From Colocasia esculenta (Eukaryota > Streptophyta > Magnoliopsida > Alismatales > Araceae): 64,000 nucleotides of DNA. Each line of letters starts with the position of its first letter. The stretch's first letter is position 1. The position numbers and the translations under genes were made by a program. Below, in pieces: positions 1 to 10,779 of the stretch. Where the stretch lies: the NCBI GenBank assembly GCA_014218235.1, contig CM024758.1, positions 69,140,206 through 69,204,205 of the forward strand, read 5' to 3'. Under the pieces are notes generated by a model. The model was not told where the DNA came from. It saw only the letters and a program-made list of their open reading frames with translations, and did not search any database.

Positions 1-110
1 AATGTGTTGTTATGTTTAATTGTGACTCTGTGTTACTCAACTGTGATATGTCTATTTGTATCGTTCACGTCTCTCGATATTATTCTGTTGCTAAATATCG
101 GGGCGCGACA
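1..110 (+). repeat. 3' end of the 5' LTR of copy A
   Basis: These bases repeat positions 6614-6723 almost exactly and end in ...GCGACA directly before a primer binding site. They are the U5 end of the 5' LTR; the rest is left of the window. Confidence 0.92.
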
Positions 111-308
111 GTTGGTATCAGAGCCTGAACTTTGGGTCCAAGGGAATAGGAATGTAGAATGAAACTAGACCACATGAGTCAAAAATCGGTCATACCTAAT
201 GTGAGCTTGGGTAGAGCTATGGGAATAGAAGTCACATGTAATATATTTAGATGGCTGACTCATACTATTATCTTGAAGGCACACTTACTATTCTTTCCTG
301 ACCCGCAT
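111..308 (+). other. Leader of copy A joined to protease by a deletion
   Basis: The sequence follows the untranslated leader of the sister element (reverse complement of about 40600-40745) up to a GAAGG motif near 285. There it jumps directly to sequence just upstream of protease. The whole gag gene is missing. Confidence 0.8.
113..124 (+). other. Primer binding site of copy A
   Basis: TGGTATCAGAGC, complementary to the 3' end of plant initiator tRNA-Met, lies two bases after the LTR end. It would prime minus-strand cDNA synthesis. Confidence 0.93.
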
Positions 309-821
309 ATGTTCTATTGATGCAGGAGCTACGCATTCCTTTATATCTCAAACATTTATTGATACCCTACCTGTGAAACCTGTCCCAATGAAATCTGAAA
401 TAGTTGTGTCAACCCCGATTGGTCCTGGTACCAATCTTTCAAACCATATGCCATCTAATGAAGTGTTGATTGAAACCCAAAACCTACCTGCAAATTTAAT
501 ATGCATGGACATGGAGGGGTATGATGTGATACTAGGAGCAGACTGGTTGTCTGAACATGGAGCTAGTATCAATTGTAGGAGAAGTCGGGTAACCTTTAGC
601 CATTACCTAAAACTAGTGTTCACAGGAGATTGTCCCTTATCTCTGCATTACAAGCCAAGAGGATGTTGAGGAAAGGTTGTATGGCCTTTCTTGCTGCTGT
701 TGTCATCACAAAGAAGGAAGTCAAAGTTGAGGACATGCATGTTGGCAGCAAGTACGTTGACGTTTTTCCAGAAGACTTGCCAGGAATTCCTCCTGAGTGA
801 GAGGTCGATTTTACCATCGGG
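309..821 (+). pseudogene. Retroviral-type aspartic protease, copy A (broken)
   Basis: This is the protease part of a Ty3 polyprotein, which would cut Gag-Pol. The active-site region near 311-345 resembles the FDTGATHSFI box of the sister element. Here one T is lost, which breaks the frame, and the Thr codon of D-T-G reads GCA. Downstream, the segment around LPANLICMDMEGYDVILGADWL is typical of chromovirus proteases. Another frameshift occurs near 625-665, and an in-frame TGA at about 797 precedes RT. It cannot be functional. Confidence 0.85.
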
Positions 822-1719
822 TTGGTCCCTGGAGCAGCACCAGTATCTAGGGCACCATATAGAATGTCCCCCGCAGAACTGAAGGAATTAAAAGAGCAAC
901 TGATGGAACTGTTAGAGAAGGGATTCATCCGACCAAGCACATCACCATGGGGTGCACCTGTCCTCTTCGTCAAGAAGAAAGATGGGTCGATGAGGCTGTG
1001 TATAGATTACAGACAACTAAACCAGTTAACCATCAAGAACAAATACCCTCTGCCAAGGATTGATGAGTTGTTTGATCAATTATCTGGAGCTAAATACTTC
1101 TCTAAAATAGATCTCAGATCCAGTTATCATCAATTGAGGATCAAAGGAGAAGACATTCACAAGACAGCCTTCCGAAGCAGGTATGGGCATTATGAATTTA
1201 TTGTTATGCCTGTTGGACTAACAAATGCCCCTGTAGTTTTTATGCAGTTGATAAATAGCATTTATCGCCCATATCTTGATAAATTTATGGTGGTATTCAT
1301 CGATCATATATTGATCTATTCCAAGACAAAGGAGGAACATGAGGAACATTTGAGGATTGCATTGCAAATTTTAAGAGAGAATAAATTATATGCCAAGCTA
1401 AGTAAATGTGAATTCTGGCTAGAGGAGGTATCCTTTTTAGGACATGTGGAACCAAGGATGGTATCGCTGTTTGATCCATCAAAGGTTGAGGCTGTAATGA
1501 AATGGGAAAGACGACAAGCATCACAGAGATCAGGAGCTTTCTGGGATTAGCAAGATATTATCGAAGGTTTATAAAGGATTTCTCAAAGCTTGCAGTACCA
1601 TTAACCAAGCTGACCTAGAAGGAAAATCCGTTTGTGTGGACCGATGAATGTGAAGAAAGCTTTAACAACTTGAAGAAGGTCTGACTACTGCTCCTATCCT
1701 CGCCTTGCCCACTAAAGAG
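822..1719 (+). pseudogene. Reverse transcriptase, copy A (mutated, 3' truncated)
   Basis: This RNA-dependent DNA polymerase domain has the Ty3 landmarks GFIRPSTSPWGAPVLF, the LCIDYRQLN box and FSKIDLRSSYHQLRI. The catalytic motif, FIDD in the sister element, reads FIDH here (about 1299-1310), so one of the two metal-binding aspartates is lost. The frame is open from 822 to 1550 and then shifts. The conserved FLGLA.YYRRFIKDFS segment follows in another frame. Sequence stops at about 1715, where a deletion removed RNase H. Confidence 0.9.
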
Positions 1720-2470
1720 GCATGTGGCCGATCATGTATCGTACTGTTTGACATGCATGAAAGTCAAGGCTGAGCATTTCCGTACAGCTGGTGAATTGCT
1801 ACCACTAGAAATCCCGAAATGGAAGTGGGATAGCATTGGCATGGATTTTATCATGGGATTGCCCAAGACCAGAGGTGGAATGGATGCAATTTGGGTAATA
1901 GTTGATCGATTGACTAAGTCGGCTCATTTCTTGCCAATTAAGAGTACCTGGTCAGTGGATGTATTGGCTGCACTATATGTTAAGGAAGTAGTTAGATTGC
2001 ATGGGGTTCCATCTAACATAATATCGGATCGGGACCCTAGATTTACTTCACACTTCTGGAAGGGTTTACAAGCAGCAATGGGTACTAAACTAAAATTTAG
2101 TACTGCCTTTCATCCTCAGACTGATGGGCAAACCGAAAACGACCAATCAAATTGTGGAGGATATGCTTCGTGCTTTAGTGCTAGATTTTATAGGACGATG
2201 GGATGATCAGTTATACTTGATGGAGTTTGCATACAACAATACAACAATAGCTATTAGGCAGGTATCAAGATGGCACCGTTTGAGGCCTTATATGGCAGGA
2301 GTTGCAGATCACCCCTTTGTTAAGAAGAGGTTGGGGAGAACCAATGGATGGGACCCGACTTAATTGAAGCATCCGTCAGGAAGGTTCAGATTGTCAGGGA
2401 ACGTCTGAAGATAGCACAATCTAGGCAGAAGAGTTATGCAACCAAGAGAAGGAGAGAACTAGAATTTCAT
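1720..2470 (+). pseudogene. Integrase core, copy A (N-terminus deleted, frameshifted)
   Basis: Integrase inserts the cDNA into chromosomes. The text begins inside the zinc-binding region (VSYCLTCMKVKAEH) and continues through KWDSIGMDFIMGLPKT, IVDRLTKSAHFLPI, ISDRDPRFTSHFW and FHPQTDGQTE, the usual D,D35E core. Near 2140 the frame shifts where the sister reads QIERTNQIVEDML. A short duplication of ACAACAAT near 2236-2250 adds more damage. The histidines of the HHCC zinc finger are gone with the deletion. Confidence 0.88.
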
Positions 2471-2932
2471 GTTGGCGAACATGTTTCTTGAAGGTCTCAC
2501 CTTCAAGGGGAATTCAAAGATTTGGGATCAAAGGAAAGTTGAGTCCAGATTTATCGGACCATTTGAAATTCTAGAAAGGATTGGTCAAGTGGCGTATAGA
2601 CTTGCACTACCTCTACAGTTGGCAAATGTGCACAATGTATTCCACATCTCCATGCTGAGGAAGTATATATTCAATGCCGACCATGTAATCAACCATGAGG
2701 ACTTAGAGATTCGGGAGAACCTGACCTATGAAGAGAAGCCAATCAAGCTATTGGATCGAAAGATTCAACAACTCAGGAATCGTACCATACCTATGGTGAA
2801 GGTCCAATGGAGTCGAGACGGAGTTACCAACGCTACCTGGGAATTGGAGGAAAGAATGAAGAAAAATCACCCAGAACTATTCTCAGGTACGAACTATACC
2901 ATTATGTGTAAATTTGAGGACCAAATTCCTTA
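2469..2932 (+). pseudogene. Integrase C-terminus and chromodomain-like tail, copy A
   Basis: The open stretch of 154 residues ends at a stop just before the polypurine tract. It contains the RFIGPFEILERIGQVAYRL and NVHNVFHISMLRKY segments of chromovirus integrases. It ends with a chromodomain-like module (VKVQWSRDG..NATWELEERM...HPELF). In chromoviruses this tail guides integration toward particular chromatin. It places the family in the Tekay/Del group. The upstream part is out of frame, so this is a remnant and not a separate gene. Confidence 0.85.
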
Positions 2933-2944
2933 AGTGGGGGAGGA
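2932..2944 (+). other. Polypurine tract of copy A
   Basis: AAGTGGGGGAGGA directly precedes the TGTAACA start of the 3' LTR and would prime plus-strand DNA synthesis. Confidence 0.9.
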
Positions 2945-4454
2945 TGTAACACCCCCCAGAAATTTGGTAATTAGAAATAAATCAAAAATGATAATTCAAT
3001 ATTGTGAAATAGCAAAAATGCACGTGCCACTATCGTACATACAAAAAAAAACCATTAGAAAATTTCATAAAAACCATAGTTCAACTCTAAATAATGCTCC
3101 CTAATGACCCATGAAGAAATTTGTGTCAAGAAAAATCGGATGGTCCATGTTTAAGGCGTTTTGCGACTGAGTATCGTAATCAGAGATTAAGTCAGAAAAT
3201 CATTATCACACATACATAGATGAGTCAAAAAATTAAATAAAAATCATAGATGGAATTCAAATAATATCCTCTAATGATCCATCAAGAAATTTGGGTCAAT
3301 AAAAGTCACTTGAGGTATATTTAAGAGTTAGTGTGACTTATTATTGTAATTAGGAAATAAGTTGGACAATCCATTATCAGGTGTATAAAATGAGATCATA
3401 AACTAAATGAGAAATTTATGGTGGACTCCAAACAATATGTGGGGATAGTTCATAAAAGAAATCGGATCAATGGACAACGTATGACCCATGAACAAATTCA
3501 AGTATGAAATAGTAAATAAATAACTTCCGTATTATCGGAATGATAGAACTTACGTACCACTATCGTACGTGAGAAAACACATCGAAAAATTTTGTAAAAT
3601 TATAAAACAACCCCAAATATTCACCCTAAGTGTTCCACGAAGGAATTCGTGCAACGGAAAATCTGATTGGTCGAGTATATGTCACACGTGACCAAGTTAC
3701 CCGAATTAGGAAACTAAGTCGGAAAATTGTTAACGCGGAAAAATAACCCGACCATAAATTAAATAAAAATGTTGGAGAGACTTCCAACATCATGTATTAA
3801 TAACCCATTAACAAGATTGGGCCAATAGAGCACATTTAAAAATTGGGACAAGAAAAATACAAGAATAAAAATTGGGACAAGAAAATACCCAAAATTCATA
3901 TATGTAATTATGCATAATTAGGGGAGGGCAATTTAGGGTTAAAATTAGGGTAATTAGTCATGTAAGGTAAGCCAAAACTGGACCCAACCCTAAGAGGTGG
4001 TTTCCTAAACCTTTGCTACCTCCTTTGGTGAGAGAATCCCAGATTTTGGAAAGTAGGAAGCTGAATTCGCAGCCCCCTTTTCTAGTCCCATTAGGACATG
4101 AAATAGAACCCTAAAACTATAAAACTTCCTCACAAAATGTTTAGGGAGGGGTTAGCAACAGTTGGGGTCGTGAGCAGCAAGTTTGGGGCACTGGAGGAGT
4201 GGAGAACGGCTGGGGAAAACGTGGTCTTCCTCAACCTCGCTCTGCATCAACCCAGAAACCTGCAGGGAGTTCTTAGCGTTCAAAGGTAGGTGTTCTCGGG
4301 GCCAAGATTAAAGAAACCAACACCATCATGTAGATATTCAAGTCTAGTTAAGTTTCACTTGATTTGACTATTTTCATGGAGTATACATTGTGTAATTAGT
4401 AGTTTTCCCTAAGTCGCGCATAGTTAGGGCTTTTTCCATTCTTCTTATCATGCA

Positions 4455-5110
4455 CATGATTTGAGATCGAATTAGACTAAATCCTCAACATAAACGTTCT
4501 TCTACTCATAGTCACAATAATCTTTTATGTTGGACATTTTATCTAAAAGTCTTTAGTTAGAGAGTTATAAGCGTGGTAAGAGAGTTGCTGCATGATACTG
4601 CGATTTCGGGCTGCACTTAGTTTTATGTTCTTCCTATTTTTCACACGAGATTGAAGACCGAATTAGGTCAAGTCTCCAACATAAAAATTATTCCACTAGT
4701 CGTTATGGGTCATCCTTTATGTTGATAGTTTGTCTAATGTCATTAATTAGAGAGTTACAAGCTTAGATACTGCATTTTTGGATTGCACTTAACTGTAAGT
4801 TCTTCATGTTTTCACAAGATTAGAGACCGAATTAGGTCAAGCCACCAACATCAAAGTTCTTCTACTAGTCGTTCTAGTCATCTTTCATGTTCACGTTTTA
4901 TCTAAATACAGTAGATCTCAAGTTACGGGCCTGACATATAAGTCACAATGAAGTCATGTATGTTTGGGCTTTCTTATGTGTTTCCTATGTTAACGCCATT
5001 ATAGACCGAATCAGACCTAACCCTCAACATAAAAGTTCTTCCATTAGATGTCCTCGACATTTTTAATGTTTAGAGGTTTTATCTAAATGTTAGTAGATAG
5101 AGAGATATAG
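4455..5110 (+). repeat. Four imperfect tandem repeats of about 170-180 bp in the LTR of A
   Basis: Each unit begins with GA(G/C)(A/C)(C/T)CGAATTAG(G/A)-type sequence (about 4463, 4657, 4824, 5003). It is followed by CAACATAAA-GTTCTTC(T/C)A and a TTTTATCTAAAT-like block, then by an AGAGAGTTA-like end. The sister LTRs of copy D have two such units. Confidence 0.75.
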
Positions 5111-6039
5111 GCATTGCATGAATATCGCACCCTGATTACTGTGTTTTGTCTAATGTCAGCATGTTTAGTTGTTGGGTCTGTTAGCATGTTGCATCATGTT
5201 ACATAGTATGCATGGACCTAAAAGTAATCAACCCATGTGAAAATGGTAATAAACATGAATATGATTCTAATGTATGATATGTGATTTTCTCTTATGAACA
5301 TTGACTATTATCTTGTGATCTAGCTTGTTATGAAATTGAAATGATAAGAATTTGATGTGAATATGTGGATGAATACATGTTAGTATGGACTCGTTAGTTA
5401 AGTTGCTATCATGATTTGCATATAAGTTTTCTTTAGCTATATGCTTTCCGATGGTTAAATTATTTGTTCATAACTTGCATACATGTTAGGAAAGATCTGT
5501 GACACGTCACTTACACCTTTTGCACAAATAGGCATACCCTTCTTGGGGAATTGAGAGCTCTCAACCGGTCATTCCGAATCGGAAAGACTAGTGATCCTTT
5601 CGTTAAGACCTTCGTAAGTCTCCGCTCTCTATGGATTCTCACATAGAGGTCGAGCTGGTTGTACCATGAAGTACCCTAGAGAAAGAGAGCACATGTTCCA
5701 CGTACGATCTGTCATTAGTCATCCTCATGTCAAGACATTAATGAATTATGGAACATAAGATACATCATTATACTGCCCATTTGATCTCTTGAGCTTTTGT
5801 CATACCTTGACTCTATGATTGATCATGTCTCTATTACTATGAGCTTGTCATTGAAACTCCATGGCCATAATATGAATATGTTTGTTCGGCACAATATGGG
5901 ACTTCGGTCCATTTGACCAATGTTTGTACAATAGGGGCCCTGTCTGGTCCTGGGGAAGAGCGCCCCAACGTACTTATTAACCGCGGGAGTATGACTTGTG
6001 GTGCTTGGCATGGCACTGATACGATATGTAGGATTTGTT

Positions 6040-6230
6040 AAAATATGCCTTTGTTTGATATGATAAGTTTGATTTGATATGATATGATAAGATTTGATAT
6101 GATACGTCTGATCATGTGAATACATGATATCTGTATGAATACGGCCAATTCATTTGATATGATACTACTCTTGAAATATCTATTCATTGTACATGCAACT
6201 CGACATTTGATATGATATGATATCCGTTCT
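6040..6230 (+). repeat. TTTGATATGATA-rich simple sequence in LTR
   Basis: Short repeats of TTTGATATGATA / GATATGATAAG recur here. The reverse complement occurs at 41270-41450 in copy D, so the sequence belongs to the family and is not a random microsatellite. Confidence 0.7.
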
Positions 6231-6723
6231 ATTCTGCTATTCAATCTGTTAGTATTGCATACATTGTCATCATATTCATGTGCATATCTGCCTATTTAAA
6301 ATGTTAATCATGTATATTAGTGCCCGCACATATTGAGATGTAAATCCTACTGAGCTAGTTCGCTCACCCTATCATCCTGTCCTTTTCAGGTAGTGATGAG
6401 GAACCAGAGGAGTCGGATGGGGCAGGGCAAGAGTGATGAGCACCCACCATATGAGGAGTTGATAGTCTAGGAATAGTTATTTGAGTAGTCGATGTAATAG
6501 GAAACATTTTCATTTGAATAATGAACCCTTCTTAGCTGGTTCTTCTTTTGTAGTTGTAACTAGTGTATTGAAATGGAATAAAGAGTACTTTGGATGACAA
6601 TATTATGGTCTCAAATGTGTTGTTATGTTTAATTGTGACTTTGCGTTACTCAACTGTGATATGTCTATTTGTATCGTTCACATCTCCCGGTATTATTCCG
6701 CTGCTAAATATCAGGGTTCGACA

Positions 6724-7500
6724 ATTGGTTTGGGAACAAAAGTGGTTTGAACCAAATCCTCACATGACCTTCTATTTATTTCTTCCAATTTCTCCCTCTA
6801 TGGGCAACTTGACCTTATAAGACCCTCTATAGTGAAAATATCAAGAAGGCTAGGGGCAGTCTCCAATATCAAGGATTTCATGCACAATCCTCCTTGCTCA
6901 TGGCCTATGTGGCTAAGTAGATTATGAGGACCTTATACCTTGACCTGTGATGAATATGTGTTTTTAGAGTCCAAAAATCCAAATCAAAAAAAAAATGGAA
7001 ATAAAAAAAGACAAAAAGATAGAAAGAGTCTCACGATGTATATAGTTTTACCATGTACATACCTTTCCTCTTACTAAAAAAAATACATGTACATATTCCC
7101 CTTCATTATTTATTTGTGTTCTTATCTTTAATTAGAAATTAGCCCCTTGACCAGATCTCAAGAAAGGTACTTCTTTTAGGCAAGGGGCTAAAGACAGATC
7201 TACACTAACTTTTTTCCTTTAAGTGTTGTGGATGCAGGAATCAAGGCACATCAGCAAACCATTCAAAGCACAACAAGTACAAAATCCACAAAAGTCCACT
7301 ATAAAGATAAAGTTCTGTACATATCATGACAGGGGCATACCCCTGGTGGTACAACTCACTCCTCTCCCTCTCCCTCACTAGACCTCTACCTAGGTGAGCT
7401 GCTCACCTCCTCCTCCTCTCTCTCCCGACGTCGGTCTGGAAGAGGAGGTCTCGTCGCCGCCGACGCCTCGGGTCGTAGCCCTCCTCGCACCACTGATGGG
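6724..7500. other. Unassigned AT-rich flank, no gene recognised
   Basis: Host sequence follows directly after copy A. It contains runs of A and a short CT-rich block near 7360-7440. I see no coding signature or repeat boundary in it. The end of the PMD pseudogene begins to its right. Confidence 0.5.
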
Positions 7501-7559
7501 TCCCCTAGGGACACAATGTCATCAAGTGATGCGAAGGCCGACCCCGTCCTCCCCTGCGC

Positions 7560-10069
7560 CTCCTGCTAGGCCTGCCGCTACTGCTCCTGGCGCTTCTTCA
7601 GCACCCGGTCCTTCATAATCTCATAGCTCATGGCAATCTCTGCCTGAGCCCTCTCTGCATTTCTCTCTCGCTCCCTCGCCTCCTTCTCCCACTCCCTCGC
7701 CTTGAGTAGGCGACCTCCATCCTCGTCAAGTCAAGCCGCAAGCCCTCCATCTGTGACTGGAGGGTCGCCACTCCTCCCTGCCACTGCACATAGATGAGCA
7801 AACATGTCAAGTCAACAAATCATGGGTAGAAAAGGTAGTGATTCAGTATCTCACCTCTGACTCCAGCTCTCGAGTCCTTGCCTCGAGCTCCTGGACCCTC
7901 GCCTGCACCCGGTCCAGGGCCTCCTGCAATCGGACTGCTAGGTCCCCTCTGGCCGGCTGTGCAGATGAGCTCGCCCCCGCGTCTCTGCTCGCCTGCATCC
8001 TCGCCAGCTCTCCCTTCTACATTCACCATACCTTGGTCAGAAATCAAATCAAATCAAATAATTTCAAATTTCAAATCATCGATGAGATGTGGCTTACCAG
8101 CGTTCGTATCTCCGCGCGAAGCCTCTCTAGCTCCACGGTCTGCTCCGCCAACCTCCCCTCAAGCAGTCACACCGCCTGGGACTCCGGCATCTGTCATTCA
8201 CACTTCAAGGTTAGAATTTAATCAATTAAATGACAAGGGCTTAGAGTTTGCAATTCACTCACAGCTCGTCGGTCTAGCTGGAGTCGCTCGGCATAGTGTG
8301 TCCGGTAGCTTTCCAGGTACGCGGAGCTGTCCTGGAGGTCCGTCTTTCGGAGCACCCGCTCTCCTCCCTCTCGCCAGTAGGCGACGGAGCTCCCGTGCTC
8401 CTCGCCCCAGTCCCAGTCCTCAGCAAAGAACCGTCGGTGGGAGTGCCCCTCTCTCCCAAGGGAAGGTACCTCTATGGCCGGATGGTACCAGCCCAGGGTC
8501 CGCACCACCAACTCCAAGTAGAGGACCTCGCATGTCCCCAGGTAGAGCAGGAGGAGGTGGCGGTCGAAGAGAGGGCGACCGCCGCCACCGCTGGGTGGGA
8601 CGCATCCGTCTCCCCCAAGTACGGGGTCCAAACCACCTGCAAAGAAGAGAACATTGGTCAGTCATATTAAAGAACAATTGAAAGGAAGAAAGAAAAGCAA
8701 GTGCAGCCCGCACATCCTCCGCGCGCCGGTCCGTCACCCTCAGATCCGGCGCCACCTCCCACCTCGCCATGAGGGGCACCATGGTCTGGCTCCCCTCTCT
8801 CTGTACCCCGCGTCCCATAGGGAAGTGGGTATATCCCCAGATCTGCAAGAAAGAAAAGCAATGTCAGCTAGGCAGTTTATCAATTTAATTCAATGATGAG
8901 CATGAAAGAAAATTTGTGTACCTGTAGAAAGGGGGTGAACCCCCGGTGCTCTGAGAATGACGCGAGCTGCTGGGGAGGAGTGAGAAGAGATGCCCCAGCA
9001 TCGCGGCGCCCCAAGCATACCACCCTACTTGCCCTAGGTCTCGAAGAAGAAGCACGAACTTGCAGTTCATCTGGGATGACTGCATCACAATTAGGAGTCG
9101 CCCGAGGAGATAAGCGACGATGATCCGCACCGATCGCTCCTCACTCCGGTCTCCTAGCTGGATCGACCTCTGCACTCCGGTATAGAACTCATCTACTGTC
9201 TCTAGAGATCCTCTCCTCCCTCCTCTAAGTCCAACAGCTTCCGACAACGATCCGAGCAAGATGCTCCAGATCGTCTCCTCCTCCCAGCCACAACTCCTGC
9301 CCCAACAACTCTACTACGTCGTCATAGTAGTCCCTCTGCTCCTGCCCGACTACCGGCTCTCCCTGAACCGGTAGCCCTGTCAGATACGCCACGTCCTCCA
9401 ACGTGGGTATCATATGTCCCCAAGGCATGATGAATGCCTTGCAATCCTCCTCCCACCTCTCCCTCAGTGCCTTAAGGTACGACACATCCACATGGAAAGG
9501 CCGCACTGCCAGGAGGTGTCCAAACCCCATCCACGCTATCCTCGTCTGCTGGGCCTCCGGTAGTGCCCGGTACTAGGCCCAGAACAAATCTCACATCACC
9601 CTGCTCCTCATTTTGCCTTTTCCCTGCAAAAACACAGAAAGGTTGGCGTCAAGATCGATTGTCATTTAACAATAGTTGGCGTCAAATAGGGTGCCGTCAA
9701 GGAAGAGTTAGCGGCGGGGGTTGGCCGTCAAGATCAACAATAAGCGTCCAGGCCCTTGCCGTCAAATTTATCTTGACGGCATAGACCTAGACGTCAACAA
9801 ACCCAACGTCAACCGATGTTGACGTTGAGTTCCTGTTAAACTGGACAGACTCCCCTCTGTCTCCCTTCTCTTTTCCACTCATTACAACACATCCACGCAA
9901 GGCTTTAGGGCTAGAGGGTGACCTACCTTGGGTCGTCGTAGGTGTCTCCGGGCCCCTTCCACCTCCGTCTCCTCTCACTCCCCATCGCCGGTTGTTTCCT
10001 CCACCTCCAGTGCACTGCCACCGGCCGCGGTGGCCATTCCTCCTCCTCCCCCGTGTCTTCCTTAGCCAT
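7560..10069 (-). pseudogene. PMD (MAIN-like plant mobile domain) gene, seven exons, decayed
   Basis: Read on the minus strand, this is a spliced gene of the transposon-associated plant mobile domain family. Exons inferred from GT-AG sites are 10069-9927, 9623-8922, 8842-8714, 8636-8263, 8190-8098, 8013-7855 and 7783 to about 7560. Introns are about 70-85 bp except the first (303 bp). Exon 2 has the PMD core (MPWGHMIPTLEDVAYLTGLPV, then LLRDLGQVGWYAWGAAMLGHL). Removing intron 3 joins RAED to VVWTPYLG in frame, which supports the splice model. Exons 5-7 encode a charged coiled coil. Frameshifts in exons 2, 4 and 7 and TAG stops at glutamine codons show that it is dead. The biochemical role of PMD proteins in transposons is not known. 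Confidence 0.75.
9641..9830. repeat. Cluster of CGTCAA motifs inside intron 1 of the PMD gene
   Basis: About nine (G/C)CGTCAA or inverted TTGACG motifs occur in 190 bases (for example at 9647, 9680, 9695, 9726, 9760, 9792, 9807 and 9819). Several are 15 bases apart. They fill most of the unusually long first intron. They could be subterminal transposase-binding repeats or a regulatory cluster. Confidence 0.6.
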
Positions 10070-10600
10070 GTTTCCCCTGCAGTCACCTGTTCATCTTCCT
10101 CCTCCCTCGGTTGGCGCTGAGTCCTCGTCAGCATCTGTCGTTTTCCCCTTGTCATCTCCCAGTGCGGTCCAAGCACCGTCCGAAAGACACAGTCCGATCA
10201 AAAGAAGAAATATGGAAGGAGGATGGGAGACTGAGAGCAACAGAGGAGAATGAGAGCAAGAGGGTGTGAAGGAAAGGAAGGGGCTCCCGGCGGTTTGGGA
10301 AGTGAAAGGGCGTCGGAGACGCAACGATTGACAAAAGCTGATTTTTTGAAGTTAACATCAAGGGGGTAGCCGTCTACATTTATGTTGACGTCCATATATT
10401 GGCCGTTGATATATATAGACGTCCTCTTGGTGGACGTCTATATTTCGCCCCGAGACACCCCTGTCAGACCTCGAGATCGATCAATATCCTGGTGATCGAC
10501 GTTGATTTTGAATTAGACAGAAACTTTTATGGACGTCTATCTTTCCTTTGGTCGTTAGCAGCCACCTGATGGTCGTCTACCTGTTTCCAGCATCCATCGA
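10070..10600 (-). promoter_or_regulatory. Probable 5' UTR and promoter of the PMD gene with GACGTC motifs
   Basis: Upstream of the proposed start codon (minus strand) lies a CT-rich leader (about 10100-10330). Beyond it are GACGTC-type motifs at about 10383, 10420, 10433 and 10532, mixed with ATATATAGACG-like sequence. The motif type is the same as in intron 1. No experimental start is implied. Confidence 0.4.
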
Positions 10601-10779
10601 TGGGGACACCAATTGCTCCGTTCACAGTCTCATAGAGCTCTCAATTCAGCTTGTTTGGAGCCCATTTGGAACACATGCAATGCCATTCCACACATTCAAT
10701 CAATTCAACACAATTGAACACAAACCTACTCAGTTTATTCATTCAACTTGTGTTACACTTATTGGAGTTGAGAAGTACA

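Larger units (their letters stand above)
1..6723 (+). mobile_element. Ty3/gypsy chromovirus copy A (Tekay/Del-like), internally deleted
   Basis: The order is LTR end, tRNA-Met primer site, protease, reverse transcriptase, integrase, chromodomain-like tail, polypurine tract, full 3' LTR. The last 110 bases of the 5' LTR match the last 110 bases of the 3' LTR with a few differences. The left end lies outside the window, so the target-site duplication cannot be checked. It is the same family as the minus-strand element at 32318-44050. Compared with that sister it lacks all of gag and a block covering the end of RT, RNase H and the start of integrase. Several frameshifts and a damaged RT active site make it non-autonomous. 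Confidence 0.93.
2945..6723 (+). repeat. 3' LTR of copy A (3779 bp)
   Basis: The LTR runs from TGTAACACC to ...TTCGACA. A TATA-like ACTATAAAAC lies at 4116-4125, about 1.17 kb into the LTR. The middle carries four imperfect tandem units of about 170-180 bp (about 4455-5110), and the 3' part is rich in TTTGATATGATA. The homologous LTR of copy D is 3291 bp. It has only two of the tandem units but has an extra CG-rich block of about 400 bp. No protein-coding region is recognised in it. Confidence 0.92.

Noticed and set aside
6724..6745. ATTGGTTTGGGAACAAAAGTGG as a second primer binding site
   Set aside because: It follows the 3' LTR, not a 5' LTR, and does not match the tRNA-Met complement beyond TTGGT; it is simply the flank.
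8296..8670. Plus-strand open frames across the PMD gene
   Set aside because: They are antisense to exons with clear PMD text and splice sites on the minus strand.
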